Shown: positions 28,114 through 36,761 of the stretch, piece after piece
Layout: every line of letters begins with the position of its first letter
Position numbering within the stretch: position 1 is the stretch's first letter
NCBI GenBank assembly: GCA_023430045.1
Contig: JAEZCF010000135.1
Span: 22,357-86,356 of the forward strand
From: Pseudomonadota bacterium
GTDB lineage: Bacteria > Pseudomonadota > Gammaproteobacteria > Xanthomonadales > Xanthomonadaceae
Direction: 5' to 3'
Length of the DNA: 64,000 nt
Translations under genes and position numbers: made by a program
Notes under the pieces: model-generated
Told to the model about the DNA's origin: nothing
What the model saw: only the letters and a program-made list of their open reading frames with translations
Database searches by the model: none

Positions 28114-28593
28114 ATGAATAGTGGATTGCTGGTTGCCGTTCTGTTGATGTCCGGAAACTCGCCTGCTCCGCTCCAATCTCTGTGCGTGCGTCCGGGCGAT
28201 TCCATCGAGGCGGCCCATAAGCAATGTCGCGTTTTATCGGAGGGGGTCGACTACACAGAGGAAGGCGCCTTACCCCATCTCAAGGTCGCTTATGGACGGG
28301 ACATTGTCACCTTGGATATTTATGAGGAGAAAATAGATCTTATCCGATTCAGAAGGGGTCTCCTGCCCTTTCCGGGTGTGGCCCTTGGAGACGACCTCGG
28401 CTCGATAAAGAGATCTAATCCGTCTCTTGAACTGCGTTCAATGCAGGGGGAGGAGGGCTATCTGGTGTCGTTGAAAGATAGTCGGCGCTGCATGAGTTTG
28501 ATATTTGAAGCAGGCCATGTTTCCGATGCAGATTTCAATCAAGGGAAGTTCGATGATTTGAAGCTGATGGGCATCAATTGGGTCGTCTGCTGA
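28114..28593 (+). CDS. Secreted protein, tandem paralogue A in the M23 toxin locus
   Basis: A 159-residue exported protein (signal-like MNSGLLVAVLLMSGNSPAPLQS). After it comes LCVRPGDSIEAAHKQCRVLS, then a beta-rich domain with GVALGDDLGSIKRSNPSLELRSMQGEEGY. It is paralogous to the next gene along its whole length (LCVxPGDxxEAxxxQCRVLS, PxxLRP/NPSLE, GYxVSLxDxxxxMSLxF). The conserved CV.PGD..E and QCRV cysteines suggest a disulfide. No known family. The tandem pair sits behind an M23-type toxin. The start is ATG 28114. Confidence 0.6.
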   Translation: MNSGLLVAVLLMSGNSPAPLQSLCVRPGDSIEAAHKQCRVLSEGVDYTEEGALPHLKVAYGRDIVTLDIYEEKIDLIRFRRGLLPFPGVALGDDLGSIKRSNPSLELRSMQGEEGYLVSLKDSRRCMSLIFEAGHVSDADFNQGKFDDLKLMGINWVVC

Positions 28594-28610
28594 GGGCTGC
28601 GGCCGGTGAA

Positions 28611-29228
28611 ATGAATGTTCTACCGGTGCTCCTGCTAACCTGTCTGCTGCATGGCGTAACAGCCCATCCGACCGACCTCTGCGTCAAACCCGGCGACCGA
28701 TTGGAAGCGATAGAGGAACAGTGCCGTGTTCTCTCACGCCGTGAGGTGTTTACCGAGGATGGATCTCATCCCGTGCTCCAGATAGCACACGGAAAGCATG
28801 GCGCCACCGTTGATGTTCGTGCGGGAAAAGCAGATGTAATTTCTTTCATGTCGTCCCCATTGCCTGTTGCGGGTGTCAGGATCGGTCAGATATTTCAGAG
28901 GATTCGCGCCCTTCGTCCGGACCTTGAACCCCATTTCGGCGACGAGTATGGCGGGTATGTAACCCTGTCGGATAACGCGGCCGGAATGTCGCTGTCATTC
29001 GACGTGACATCATTGCGGGGGCGGGTGATCGGAGCAGAGTCCTACGACTCGCTGAGGCTGCAGACTGTCAACCTGTTTGAAGCCGAAGGGGAGCATCCCG
29101 GAAACGGGCCAGGTCCGGGACCGCAGGCAGGCGCACAGCCGACCATGGGTCGGCTCTACCGGAGGTCCGCCGCATGCCGTCCGCCGGGTAGAATGCGCGC
29201 ATGTCCTTCTCCCTGCTCAAGTCTCTGA
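28611..29228 (+). CDS. Secreted protein, tandem paralogue B in the M23 toxin locus
   Basis: The 205-residue frame starts MNVLPVLLLTCLLHGVTAHPTD (signal peptide), then LCVKPGDRLEAIEEQCRVLSRREV, then ...RIRALRPDLEPHFGDEYGGYVTLSDNAAGMSLSFDV, matching paralogue A throughout. The last 50 residues (about 29080-29228) are Gly/Pro/Arg-rich, cross repeat-like sequence and overlap ubiJ by 28 bp, so the real protein probably ends earlier or the 3' end is disrupted. It begins 17 bp after paralogue A. Probably an immunity duplicate or leftover of an earlier cassette. Confidence 0.55.
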   Translation: MNVLPVLLLTCLLHGVTAHPTDLCVKPGDRLEAIEEQCRVLSRREVFTEDGSHPVLQIAHGKHGATVDVRAGKADVISFMSSPLPVAGVRIGQIFQRIRALRPDLEPHFGDEYGGYVTLSDNAAGMSLSFDVTSLRGRVIGAESYDSLRLQTVNLFEAEGEHPGNGPGPGPQAGAQPTMGRLYRRSAACRPPGRMRACPSPCSSL

Positions 29229-29836
29229 AACCGGTTGCCGGGCGCGCCCTGCAGGCCGCACTCAACCGCGCGTTGGCGCTGGATACCGATACCCGCCAGG
29301 CGCTTTCCACGCTGGATGGCCGCCATATCGACCTGACCCTGGAAGCGCCTTCGCTGGCCATGCGCATAAGCGTGCATGGCGAACAGCTGGAGGTGGGGCC
29401 GGTAGATCATCGTGAGGCGGACCTTGCCGTGCGTAGCAGCCTGTCCGGCGTACTCGCCCAGTTGCCCCTGATGGCACGCGCGCGCAACGCGGCGGGCAGC
29501 CAGCCGGGACGCGTGCGGGTGGCCGGCGACGCCGAGCTGGCGCGCCGCCTGCAGCAACTGGCCAAGGGGTTCGATCCGGACTGGCAGCTGCCGTTCGTGA
29601 GCGTGTTCGGCGAGGTGGTCGGCGTCCAGGTAGCCAATGCGTTCCGGAGCGCGCTGCAACACGCGCGGCGTGGGGCGTCCGATCTGGCGCATACCGCTGC
29701 CGAGTTCGTCACCGAAGAGTCCCGCGATGTCGTATCGCGCGGCGAGCTGGATGCCTTCCATGATGACGTGGACGTGCTGCGCGACGATGTGGAGCGCCTG
29801 GCGGCCCGCGTGCATCGCCTGAGGGGCGCGGCATGA
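29201..29836 (+). CDS. ubiJ: UbiJ, ubiquinone biosynthesis accessory factor (SCP2 domain)
   Basis: A 211-residue SCP2-type sterol-carrier protein. UbiJ helps hold the ubiquinone-synthesis complex and its lipid intermediates. The SCP2-like fold is visible at about 25-115 ([21 protein letters not shown]), followed by a helical region ending in a coiled-coil-like C-terminus ([18 protein letters not shown]), as in E. coli UbiJ. It overlaps ubiB by 4 bp (ATGA), the usual pairing. The start is ATG 29201. Confidence 0.88.
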   Translation: MSFSLLKSLKPVAGRALQAALNRALALDTDTRQALSTLDGRHIDLTLEAPSLAMRISVHGEQLEVGPVDHREADLAVRSSLSGVLAQLPLMARARNAAGSQPGRVRVAGDAELARRLQQLAKGFDPDWQLPFVSVFGEVVGVQVANAFRSALQHARRGASDLAHTAAEFVTEESRDVVSRGELDAFHDDVDVLRDDVERLAARVHRLRGAA

Positions 29837-31488
29837 AGGCCCTGCTGCGGGCGGGCCGCATCGGCCGGGTGATCCTGCGTTACCGCCTTGACGATCTGTT
29901 GCAGGGCACGCCCGCCGAGCGCTGGCTGCGCCTGGCCAAGCCGTTCGTGCCGCGTGCATCGGCCGCCATCGCCGCGCAGTCGCGGGGAGCTCGGTTGCGG
30001 CTGGCGCTGCAGGACCTGGGGCCGATCTTCGTCAAATTCGGACAGATCCTGTCCACCCGTCGCGATCTGGTACCTCCGGACGTCGCTGTCGAACTGACCC
30101 TGCTGCAGGACCGGGTCAAGCCGTTCGACGGCGATACCGCCCGGCTGATCGTCGAGCAGGCGTTGGGCCTGCCGGTGAGCGAGGCATTCGCCAGCTTCGA
30201 TACCGAGCCGCTGGCCTCGGCGTCGATCGCACAGGTGCACGCCGCGACGCTCGCCGGTGGCCGTCAGGTGGTGGTCAAGGTGCTGCGCCCAGGCATCGAG
30301 AAGCAGATCGTCGCCGATATCGCGCTGCTCAATTCGCTGGCCACGCTGGTGGAGCGCACCCATCCGCGGGCGGACAAGATCCGTCCGCGCGAAGTGGTGG
30401 CCGAGATCGAGAACACCTTGTCGGCCGAGCTGGACCTGCAGCGCGAAGGCGCCAACGCCAGTGTGCTGCGTCGTTTCTGGGAAAACTCGGACGACCTCTA
30501 TGTCCCGGAAGTGATCTGGAGCCACACGGCCGAACGCGTACTGACGCTGGAGCGCGTATGGGGTATTCCATCGGACGACATCGTGGCGCTGGACAAGGCC
30601 GGCATCGACCGCGTGGCGCTGGCCGCCAAGGGCGTGCGGGTGTTCTACACCCAGGTATTCCGCGACAACTTCTTCCATGCCGATGCGCATGCCGGCAACA
30701 TCTGGGTTGATATCGATCCGGCGCGTCGCGACAACCCACGCTTCATCGCGCTGGATTTCGGCATCATGGGCCAGCTCTCGCAGGAGGATCAGTACTACCT
30801 CGCCGAGAATTTCATGGCCATCTTCAACCGTGATTACCGCCGTATCGCCGAACTGCACCTGCAGGCGCGCTGGATGCCAGACCATGTGCGCGTGGATGAA
30901 CTGGAGGCGGCGGTGCGTTCGGTATGCGAGCCGTACTTCACCCGTCCGCTGTCGCAGATTTCGCTGGCCGAAGTGCTGATGAAGCTGTTCCGGGTGGCGC
31001 AGCGTTACCAGCTCACGCTGCAGCCACAGCTGATCCTGCTGCAGAAGACGCTGCTCAACATCGAGGGCGTGGGCCGCCAGCTGGATCCCCAGATCGATAT
31101 CTGGGCGGTGGCCAGGCCGGTGCTGGCGCGCATCCTGCGCGAGCGCTACAGCCCGCGCAGGGTGTGGCGCGAAATGCGCAGGCGCCTGCCGGAAATCATG
31201 ACGCAGGCACCGGACGTGCCGCGGCTGGTGCATGGCTGGCTCACCCAGCAGGTGGAGGGCCGCCATGAACTGTCGATGCGCTCGCGTGACCTGGCCGCGT
31301 TGGACGCCAGCGTGCAGCGCCTGCAGAAACGTGCCGTGGGTGCGATCTCCGGCGTTGGCCTGCTGGCCATCGCGGCGCTGATGTACGTGCTGCAGCCGCC
31401 GGGCTGGTATCTGGGCGACGCACCGGCGTGGAGCTGGCTGTCCGCTACGCTGGGAGCGTTCGCACTGGTGCGTGCGTGGTGGCGATGA
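29833..31488 (+). CDS. ubiB: UbiB, ubiquinone biosynthesis atypical kinase/ATPase
   Basis: A 551-residue ABC1/ADCK/UbiB-family protein. The KxGQ motif appears as [21 protein letters not shown] at about 57-77. The Ala-rich nucleotide loop is [13 protein letters not shown], the invariant Lys is in [12 protein letters not shown], and the catalytic-loop-like [13 protein letters not shown] and metal site [10 protein letters not shown] follow. Two membrane helices lie at the C-terminus ([17 protein letters not shown] and [17 protein letters not shown]). It functions with UbiJ in coenzyme Q synthesis. Confidence 0.95.
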   Translation: MKALLRAGRIGRVILRYRLDDLLQGTPAERWLRLAKPFVPRASAAIAAQSRGARLRLALQDLGPIFVKFGQILSTRRDLVPPDVAVELTLLQDRVKPFDGDTARLIVEQALGLPVSEAFASFDTEPLASASIAQVHAATLAGGRQVVVKVLRPGIEKQIVADIALLNSLATLVERTHPRADKIRPREVVAEIENTLSAELDLQREGANASVLRRFWENSDDLYVPEVIWSHTAERVLTLERVWGIPSDDIVALDKAGIDRVALAAKGVRVFYTQVFRDNFFHADAHAGNIWVDIDPARRDNPRFIALDFGIMGQLSQEDQYYLAENFMAIFNRDYRRIAELHLQARWMPDHVRVDELEAAVRSVCEPYFTRPLSQISLAEVLMKLFRVAQRYQLTLQPQLILLQKTLLNIEGVGRQLDPQIDIWAVARPVLARILRERYSPRRVWREMRRRLPEIMTQAPDVPRLVHGWLTQQVEGRHELSMRSRDLAALDASVQRLQKRAVGAISGVGLLAIAALMYVLQPPGWYLGDAPAWSWLSATLGAFALVRAWWR

Positions 31489-31501
31489 ACGATGCGGCGG
31501 A

Positions 31502-31578
31502 GTAGCGCCGGGCGCTGGCCGGCAACGTCATGGGCGTCTGCAGGGGCCATGCCCCTGCCGGCCAGCAGCCGGCACTAC
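31502..31578. repeat. GTAG-type REP dyad
   Basis: Begins gtagcgccgggcgctggccgg and ends ccggccagcagccggcacta c, with a middle gcaggggccatgcccctgc hairpin. It lies between ubiB and truC on the same strand and could reduce read-through. Confidence 0.8.
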
Positions 31579-31610
31579 CCGATCCGGCGGTCGGTCGGGA
31601 TAATCGCGCG

Positions 31611-32348
31611 GTGAACACCGAACCTGAGCTTCTCGCCACGGGCGAGACCGAAAACGCGCCCCTGCAACTGCTGCATCTGGATGACCAGTTGGCGGTGGTG
31701 GACAAGCCGGCCGGACTGATGGTCCATGACAGCAAGCTGGCGCGGGGCGAGGATGATTTCCTTGCCGACCGCCTGCGCGAACAGCTGGGCCGGCCGATCT
31801 TCCTGGTCCACCGCCTGGATCGCGCCACCAGCGGCTGCCTGCTGCTGGCCTTCGATCGCGAGTCCGCCAGCGTGCTGGGCAAGGCGCTGATGGGCGGTGA
31901 AGTGGCCAAGGATTACCTGGCTGTCTGCCGTGGCTGGCCGGCCGAAGAGGCGTGGCGCGTGGACCACGACCTGGATGGCGGCCCCGGCAAGCCGATAAAG
32001 AAGCCGGCGATCACCGATTTCCAGCGCCTGGCCACCGGCGAACTGGCCGTGCCTGGCAGTGGCTTCGAGACCTCACGCTACGCACTGCTGCGCTGCCAGC
32101 CGCAGACCGGTCGCTTCCGGCAGATCCGCCGCCACCTCAAGCACCTGTCGCATCACCTGATCGGCGATACCAGCCATGGCGACGGGCGCCACAACCGCAA
32201 CTTCCGCATGCAGGGCGTACACCGCATGCTGCTGCACGCCGAACGGCTGCGTTTTCCACACCCGGCCGGCGGCCAGGTGGACGTGCGTGCGCCGCTGGAC
32301 CGCGAGTTCAAGAAGGCGATGGACCTGTTCGGCTGGCAGGTGGGGTAA
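31611..32348 (+). CDS. truC: tRNA pseudouridine(65) synthase TruC
   Basis: A 245-residue RluA-family enzyme. The catalytic Asp is in HRLDRATSGCLL (motif II); motif I is VVDKPAGLMVHDS, and the C-terminal RYALLRCQPQTGRFRQIRRH, HLIGDTSHGDGRHN and HRMLLHAERL match TruC, which modifies uridine 65 of certain tRNAs. YLAVCRGWPAEEAWRVDHDL also fits TruC more than RluC/D. Start chosen at GTG 31611; upstream in-frame codons lie within the repeat. Confidence 0.9.
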   Translation: MNTEPELLATGETENAPLQLLHLDDQLAVVDKPAGLMVHDSKLARGEDDFLADRLREQLGRPIFLVHRLDRATSGCLLLAFDRESASVLGKALMGGEVAKDYLAVCRGWPAEEAWRVDHDLDGGPGKPIKKPAITDFQRLATGELAVPGSGFETSRYALLRCQPQTGRFRQIRRHLKHLSHHLIGDTSHGDGRHNRNFRMQGVHRMLLHAERLRFPHPAGGQVDVRAPLDREFKKAMDLFGWQVG

Positions 32349-32349
32349 T

Positions 32350-32366
32350 GCCGGCCAGCGGCCGGC
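32350..32366. repeat. Short palindrome between convergent genes
   Basis: A single GCCGGCCAGCGGCCGGC palindrome sits between the ends of truC and the DUF2059 gene. It resembles half of a REP dyad and may terminate both transcripts. Confidence 0.5.
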
Positions 32367-32372
32367 GCTACC

Positions 32373-32891
32373 TCATTTCTTTTCCACCGGCTCGTTGACG
32401 ATCGTTTCCAGGTCCTTCTGCAGATCCGCGAACAGCGGCTGCATGCGGGCCTGGATCGCCACCATCACGTTCTGCATCAGTGCCGGGGTCTTGTCCAGCA
32501 GGCTTTGTCCGGCCGAACTCTCGTAGAACTCGGCCATGGCCAGCACGTCTTCCTTGCTGAAGGTCTGCTTGTACAGATCGACATACATCGGACGCAGCTG
32601 CTGCCAGGACAGCGCCTGGCGCAGGGTCTGCGCGGTGCGCGCCTGGATGCGCTGCAGCTGTTCCTGTTGCTGCGCGGTGAGCTGGCGCTGCTGGGTGATC
32701 TGTTCGAACTGCTGGCGCTGCATGGTTTCAATCTGCGGCAGCATCGAATCCAGCATCGCCTGCGCGCGCGATGCGGACAGCAGTCGGTTGATGTCGCCAT
32801 CGGAAGGCGGTGCGGCCAACGCCGGCAGGGACGCGGCAGCCAGCACCAGCAGCAGGGCGGCACGTTGCAGGTGGCGGGAAAGGCGGATCAT
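32373..32891 (-). CDS. DUF2059-type secreted protein
   Basis: A 172-residue protein with a signal peptide (ends LPALAAPPSD). The mature part is all-helical, Gln-rich and carries the pattern AMLDSMLPQIETMQRQQFEQ, then SWQQLRPMYVDLYKQTFSKEDVLAMAEFYESSAGQSLLDKTP, typical of DUF2059 proteins. The second block (YxxxFSxxDVxxMxxFYxSxxGQxxL) is the diagnostic one. Function unknown; predicted periplasmic. Start at ATG 32891. Confidence 0.9.
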   Translation of the reverse strand: MIRLSRHLQRAALLLVLAAASLPALAAPPSDGDINRLLSASRAQAMLDSMLPQIETMQRQQFEQITQQRQLTAQQQEQLQRIQARTAQTLRQALSWQQLRPMYVDLYKQTFSKEDVLAMAEFYESSAGQSLLDKTPALMQNVMVAIQARMQPLFADLQKDLETIVNEPVEKK

Positions 32892-33027
32892 GCGGGCGTC
32901 CTGTGTGGATGATGGCGCCAGCATACCCGTGTCATTGGCGAAGACGACGTGTTGGAGGCCTGATCAAGGTGGAACGCCGCCGATGACGACCACCCTCTGA
33001 CATGGCCTGCCGTTACAATGCGCCCCT

Positions 33028-33459
33028 ATGGCTACAGGTCCGGTCCCCATTTCCGCGCAGCTTTCGATTCCCGACGACGAGATCGTCGAGCGTTTCGTGC
33101 GCGCCAGTGGTGCCGGGGGCCAAAACGTCAACAAGGTATCGACGGCGGTGGAACTGCGGTTCGACCTGGCCGGTTCGCCGTCGTTGCCCGAGCCGCTGCG
33201 CGCGCGTCTGCTGGCACGTCGCGACCGCCGGGTGACCGGCGAAGGCGTGCTGGTGATCGATGCACAGCGTTTCCGCACCCAGGACCGCAACCGCGAAGAC
33301 GCCCGTGAACGGCTGGCCGAGTTCATCCGTGCCGGGCTCAGCGTGCCCAAGCCACGCAAGGCCACCAAGCCGACCTACGGCTCCACCCTGCGTCGCCTCG
33401 ACGCCAAACGCGGGCGCGCCCAGGTAAAGCGCGGCCGTTCCACCCGCAACTGGGAGTAA
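33028..33459 (+). CDS. arfB: ArfB, alternative ribosome-rescue peptidyl-tRNA hydrolase
   Basis: A 143-residue release-factor-like hydrolase. The catalytic GGQ is in FVRASGAGGQNVNKVSTAVELRF at about residue 30. It lacks codon-recognition domains and has a basic C-terminal tail (RLDAKRGRAQVKRGRSTR) that enters the mRNA channel of stalled ribosomes, as in E. coli ArfB/YaeJ. Start ATG 33028. The next gene starts 3 bp after its stop. Confidence 0.95.
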   Translation: MATGPVPISAQLSIPDDEIVERFVRASGAGGQNVNKVSTAVELRFDLAGSPSLPEPLRARLLARRDRRVTGEGVLVIDAQRFRTQDRNREDARERLAEFIRAGLSVPKPRKATKPTYGSTLRRLDAKRGRAQVKRGRSTRNWE

Positions 33460-33462
33460 GCC

Positions 33463-34065
33463 TTGAATCCACCTTCGCCCTTGCTGCCGGCGGTACCGCC
33501 GAACATGCCGCAGGTAAAACCGAATGCTTTCCTGCGCTGGCTGGCGCGCTGCGTACTGCGGCTGGGTGGCTGGAAGGTGGTCGGGACGCTGCCGGATGTT
33601 CCCAGGCTGGTGTTCATCATCGCGCCGCATTCGTCCAACTGGGATGGTTTCTGGGGCATGGCGGCGAAGATCGCGCTGGGCATGCAGGTGAAGGTGCTGG
33701 GCAAGGCATCTCTGTTCTGGTGGCCGATGGGCCCGCTGCTGCACAAGCTGGGCGTGATTCCACTGGACCGCAGTTCGCCGCAGGGCACGGTGGAACAGGC
33801 CGTGGCACTGATCCGTAATTCGGAAAAGATGTGGTACGCAATCACCCCCGAAGGCACGCGCAAGGCGGTCACCCACTGGAAGGCCGGCTTCCTGAAGATC
33901 GCGCGGATGGCCGACGTACCGGTGCTGGCGGCGTATTTCCATTACCCGGAAAAGACCATCGGCATCGGCCCGCTGTTCCACGCCAGCGGCGATGACGCGG
34001 CCGACATGCAGGCGATCCGGCACTGGTATCGCCCGTGGGTGGGCAAGACCCGCGGTACGGTCTGA
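33463..34065 (+). CDS. Lysophospholipid acyltransferase-family protein
   Basis: A 200-residue PlsC-like protein. The acceptor motif appears as APHSSNWDGFWGM (HxxxxD form, His and Asp present) with a further EGTRKAV block at about 127, and the glycerolipid-binding FLKIARMADVPVLAAYF. The frame starts at TTG 33463, 3 bp after arfB with GGGAGT upstream; an ATG at 33505 is possible. Substrate unknown. No membrane span beyond a weak N-terminal hydrophobic stretch is evident. Confidence 0.82.
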   Translation: MNPPSPLLPAVPPNMPQVKPNAFLRWLARCVLRLGGWKVVGTLPDVPRLVFIIAPHSSNWDGFWGMAAKIALGMQVKVLGKASLFWWPMGPLLHKLGVIPLDRSSPQGTVEQAVALIRNSEKMWYAITPEGTRKAVTHWKAGFLKIARMADVPVLAAYFHYPEKTIGIGPLFHASGDDAADMQAIRHWYRPWVGKTRGTV

Positions 34066-34179
34066 GCGGCCATCGGCCGCCAGCCGATGCGCCACGTCCG
34101 GCACATGCCGGAAGGGCGCGGCGGGAGTAGGCTGATGGGCTGGCGTCCGGTCCCTGGGCGCCCCACAGGAGCCTTTTGC

Positions 34180-36336
34180 ATGTCGCGTACCGTCTTATTG
34201 GCCGCCGCCATCAGCCTGGCGCTGGCCGCTTGTTCCGGCAAGGAGTCCACCCCCGTGTCCGAAGTCCAGAATGCCCCGGCCCAGCAGCCGGCGGATGCCT
34301 CCACCAATCCGCTGCTGAGCGCCAGCACGTTGCCGTTCCAGGCGCCGCCGTTCGACAGGATCCAGGACAGCGATTACCTGCCCGCGTTCGAGGAAGGCAT
34401 GCGCCAGCACCTGGCCGAAGTGCGGAAGATCGCCGACAGCACGGAGCCGGCCACCTTCGACAACACCATCGTGGCGATGGAACGCAGCGGCGAGACCCTG
34501 AACCGCGTCGCGCGCATCTTCTTCGGGCTGGTGCAGGCCGATACCAACGATGCGCGCCAGAAGATCCAGGAAGAGGTGGCGCCGAAGCTGGCCGCGCACC
34601 AGGATGAGGTCAACCTGGATCCGAAACTGTTCGCACGGGTGAAGTCGATCCACGACCAGCGCGATGCCCTGGGCCTGGATGCGGTGCAGAAGCGTCTGGT
34701 CGAGCATTACTACGATGGCCTGGTGCGTGCCGGCGCGCAGCTTTCCGACGCCGACAAGACCACCCTGCGCAAGCTCAACGTGGAAGAAACCACGCTGTCC
34801 ACCCAGTTCCATACGCGCCTGGTGGCGGCCACCGCTGCTGGCGCCGTGGTGGTGGACGACAAGGCGAAGCTGGCCGGGCTGGGCGATGATGCGGTCAACA
34901 CGGCAGCCGGCGACGCCAGCGCGCGCAAGCTGGAAGGCAAGTATCTGCTGCCGCTGCAGAACACCACCCAGCAGCCGGTGCTGGGCTCGCTGAGCGACCG
35001 CGAACAGCGCGCCGCCGTGCTGAAGGCATCGGAAACGCGCGCCGAGAAGGGCGATGCCAACGATACCCGCGAGACCGTGCAGCGCCTGGCTCAGCTGCGT
35101 GCGCAGAAGGCCAGCCTGCTCGGTTTCGCCACCTATGCCGATTACAACCTCGGTGACCAGATGGCCAGGACCCCGGCGGCGGCCCTCAAGCTGCTGACCG
35201 ATACGGTGCCGGCAGCCACCGCGAAGGCACGCGCCGAAGCGGGTGAGATCCAGAAGGTCATCGATGCCCAGAACGGTGGCTTCAAGCTGGCCGCATCGGA
35301 TTGGGATTTCTATGCCGAACAGGTCCGCAAGGCGAAGTACGACCTGGACGAATCGCAGATCAAGCCGTATTTCGAACTGGACAACGTGCTGCAGAACGGC
35401 GTCTTCTATGCCGCCACGCAGTTGTACGGCATCACCTTCAAGCCGCGTACCGACATCCCGACCTACCATGACGACATGAAGGTCTACGAGGTCTTCGACA
35501 AGGACGGCAGCTCGCTGGCGCTGTTCTATACCGATTACTTCAAGCGCGACAGCAAGTCCGGCGGCGCCTGGATGGACGTGTTCGTCGAACAGGATGGCCT
35601 GACCGGCGCCAAGCCGGTGATCTACAACGTCTGCAACTTCACCAAGCCGGCGGCAGGCCAGCCGGCGCTGCTGAGCTTCGATGACGTCACCACCCTGTTC
35701 CATGAGTTCGGCCATGCGCTGCATGGCATGTTCTCCAACGTGAAGTACCCGTCCATCGCCGGCACGGCCACCTCGCGTGATTTCGTCGAGTTCCCCTCGC
35801 AGTTCAATGAACACTGGGCGCTGGACCCGAAGGTGTTCGCCAACTATGCGAAGAACTACAGGACCGGCGAGCCGATGCCGCAGGAACTGGTGGACAGGAT
35901 CCTCAAGGCACGCAGCTTCAACAAGGGCTACGCGACCACCGAGTACCTGTCCGCCGCACTGCTGGACCTGGCCTGGCACACGCAGCCGGCCGATGCGCCG
36001 CTGCAGGACGTGGATGCCTTCGAAGCGGCAGCGCTGAAGAAGTACAAGGTGGACCTGCCGCAGGTGCCGCCGCGTTACCGCACCACCTATTTCGACCATA
36101 TCTGGGGCGGTGGTTATTCGGCGGGTTATTACGCGTACTTCTGGGCTGAAGTCCTCGACCACGATGCCTTCCAGTGGTTCAAGGAAAACGGCGGGCTTAC
36201 CGCCGCCAACGGCCAGGCGTTCCGCGACAAGGTACTGTCCCGTGGCAACAGCGTGGAACTGTCCGAGCTGTATCGCGATTTCCGTGGCAAGGATCCGTCG
36301 GTCGAGCCGCTGCTCGAGTTCCGCGGCCTGAAGTAA
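34180..36336 (+). CDS. M3-family peptidyl-dipeptidase (Dcp-type), lipoprotein
   Basis: A 718-residue zinc oligopeptidase of family M3. H508-E-F-G-H512 in LFHEFGHALHGMFS is the metal site, with a downstream Glu in ATSRDFVEFPSQFNEHW. The C-terminal YFDHIWGGGYSAGYYAYFWAEVLD is characteristic of Dcp. The N-terminus is a lipoprotein signal (MSRTVLLAAAISLALAACSGK), so it is membrane-anchored in the periplasm, unlike cytosolic Dcp of E. coli. Start ATG 34180; upstream in-frame codons are not signal-like. Confidence 0.93.
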   Translation: MSRTVLLAAAISLALAACSGKESTPVSEVQNAPAQQPADASTNPLLSASTLPFQAPPFDRIQDSDYLPAFEEGMRQHLAEVRKIADSTEPATFDNTIVAMERSGETLNRVARIFFGLVQADTNDARQKIQEEVAPKLAAHQDEVNLDPKLFARVKSIHDQRDALGLDAVQKRLVEHYYDGLVRAGAQLSDADKTTLRKLNVEETTLSTQFHTRLVAATAAGAVVVDDKAKLAGLGDDAVNTAAGDASARKLEGKYLLPLQNTTQQPVLGSLSDREQRAAVLKASETRAEKGDANDTRETVQRLAQLRAQKASLLGFATYADYNLGDQMARTPAAALKLLTDTVPAATAKARAEAGEIQKVIDAQNGGFKLAASDWDFYAEQVRKAKYDLDESQIKPYFELDNVLQNGVFYAATQLYGITFKPRTDIPTYHDDMKVYEVFDKDGSSLALFYTDYFKRDSKSGGAWMDVFVEQDGLTGAKPVIYNVCNFTKPAAGQPALLSFDDVTTLFHEFGHALHGMFSNVKYPSIAGTATSRDFVEFPSQFNEHWALDPKVFANYAKNYRTGEPMPQELVDRILKARSFNKGYATTEYLSAALLDLAWHTQPADAPLQDVDAFEAAALKKYKVDLPQVPPRYRTTYFDHIWGGGYSAGYYAYFWAEVLDHDAFQWFKENGGLTAANGQAFRDKVLSRGNSVELSELYRDFRGKDPSVEPLLEFRGLK

Positions 36337-36361
36337 GCGGACGGCGGGGTGCCTGCCGGTG

Positions 36362-36384
36362 GGTGGCGCCCGTTGGTCGCCACC
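36362..36384. repeat. Short palindrome (GGTGGCG/CGCCACC)
   Basis: A stem GGTGGCG...CGCCACC encloses cccgttggt. The loop resembles the gttggtcgg element at 21571. It lies 25 bp after the M3 peptidase stop. Confidence 0.55.
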
Positions 36385-36406
36385 TCGGCTGCACCCATGA
36401 TGGACC

Positions 36407-36653
36407 GTAGTGCCGGGCTCTGCCCGGCAGCAGCGACAGTAGCGGGGCAGAGCCCCGCCCCATGGGTTATGCGTCCTTTCGGGTTGACGTAGTGCCGGGG
36501 CTCTGCCCGGCAGCATAGACAGCAGCGGGGCAGAGCCCCGCTCTACGGGTCATGCATCCTTTCGGGTCGCCGTAGTGCCGGGCTTTGCCCGGCAGCATCG
36601 ACAGCAGCAGGGCAGAGCTCCGCTCTAAGGGTTATGCGTCCTTTCGGGTCGCA
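36407..36653. repeat. Tandem array of three 82-83 bp GTAG-REP units
   Basis: Three REP dyads start at 36407, 36489 and 36572, each beginning gtagtgccggg and closing near ggcagagcnccgctc. Each is followed by the same linker, ending tgcatcctttcgggtcg or tgcgtcctttcgggttg. Unit length is 82-83 bp, so the array probably grew by tandem duplication. The 36337-36761 gap holds no gene on either strand. The region from 36654 to 36761 is the MFS promoter region. Confidence 0.88.
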
Positions 36654-36761
36654 ATAAGTATCAATCGGTACTCAACAGGTTATGGATCGACTGGATAGCG
36701 GGATCTAACCTGAGCCCCTCCCCACTTTACCGGCCGCGCCATGCGCGGCTGAATCGAACCC

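Noticed and set aside
27971..28117. A 48-residue frame ending ATGA at the start of paralogue A
   Set aside because: The coupling looks suggestive, but the peptide has no Shine-Dalgarno, signal or known family, and is short enough to be chance.
34195..36516. A 773-residue minus-strand frame
   Set aside because: It mirrors the M3 peptidase and carries no domain.
36407..36653. Possible CRISPR array
   Set aside because: The repeated units are palindromic REP dyads with nearly identical linkers, not short repeats with unique spacers, and no cas gene is nearby.
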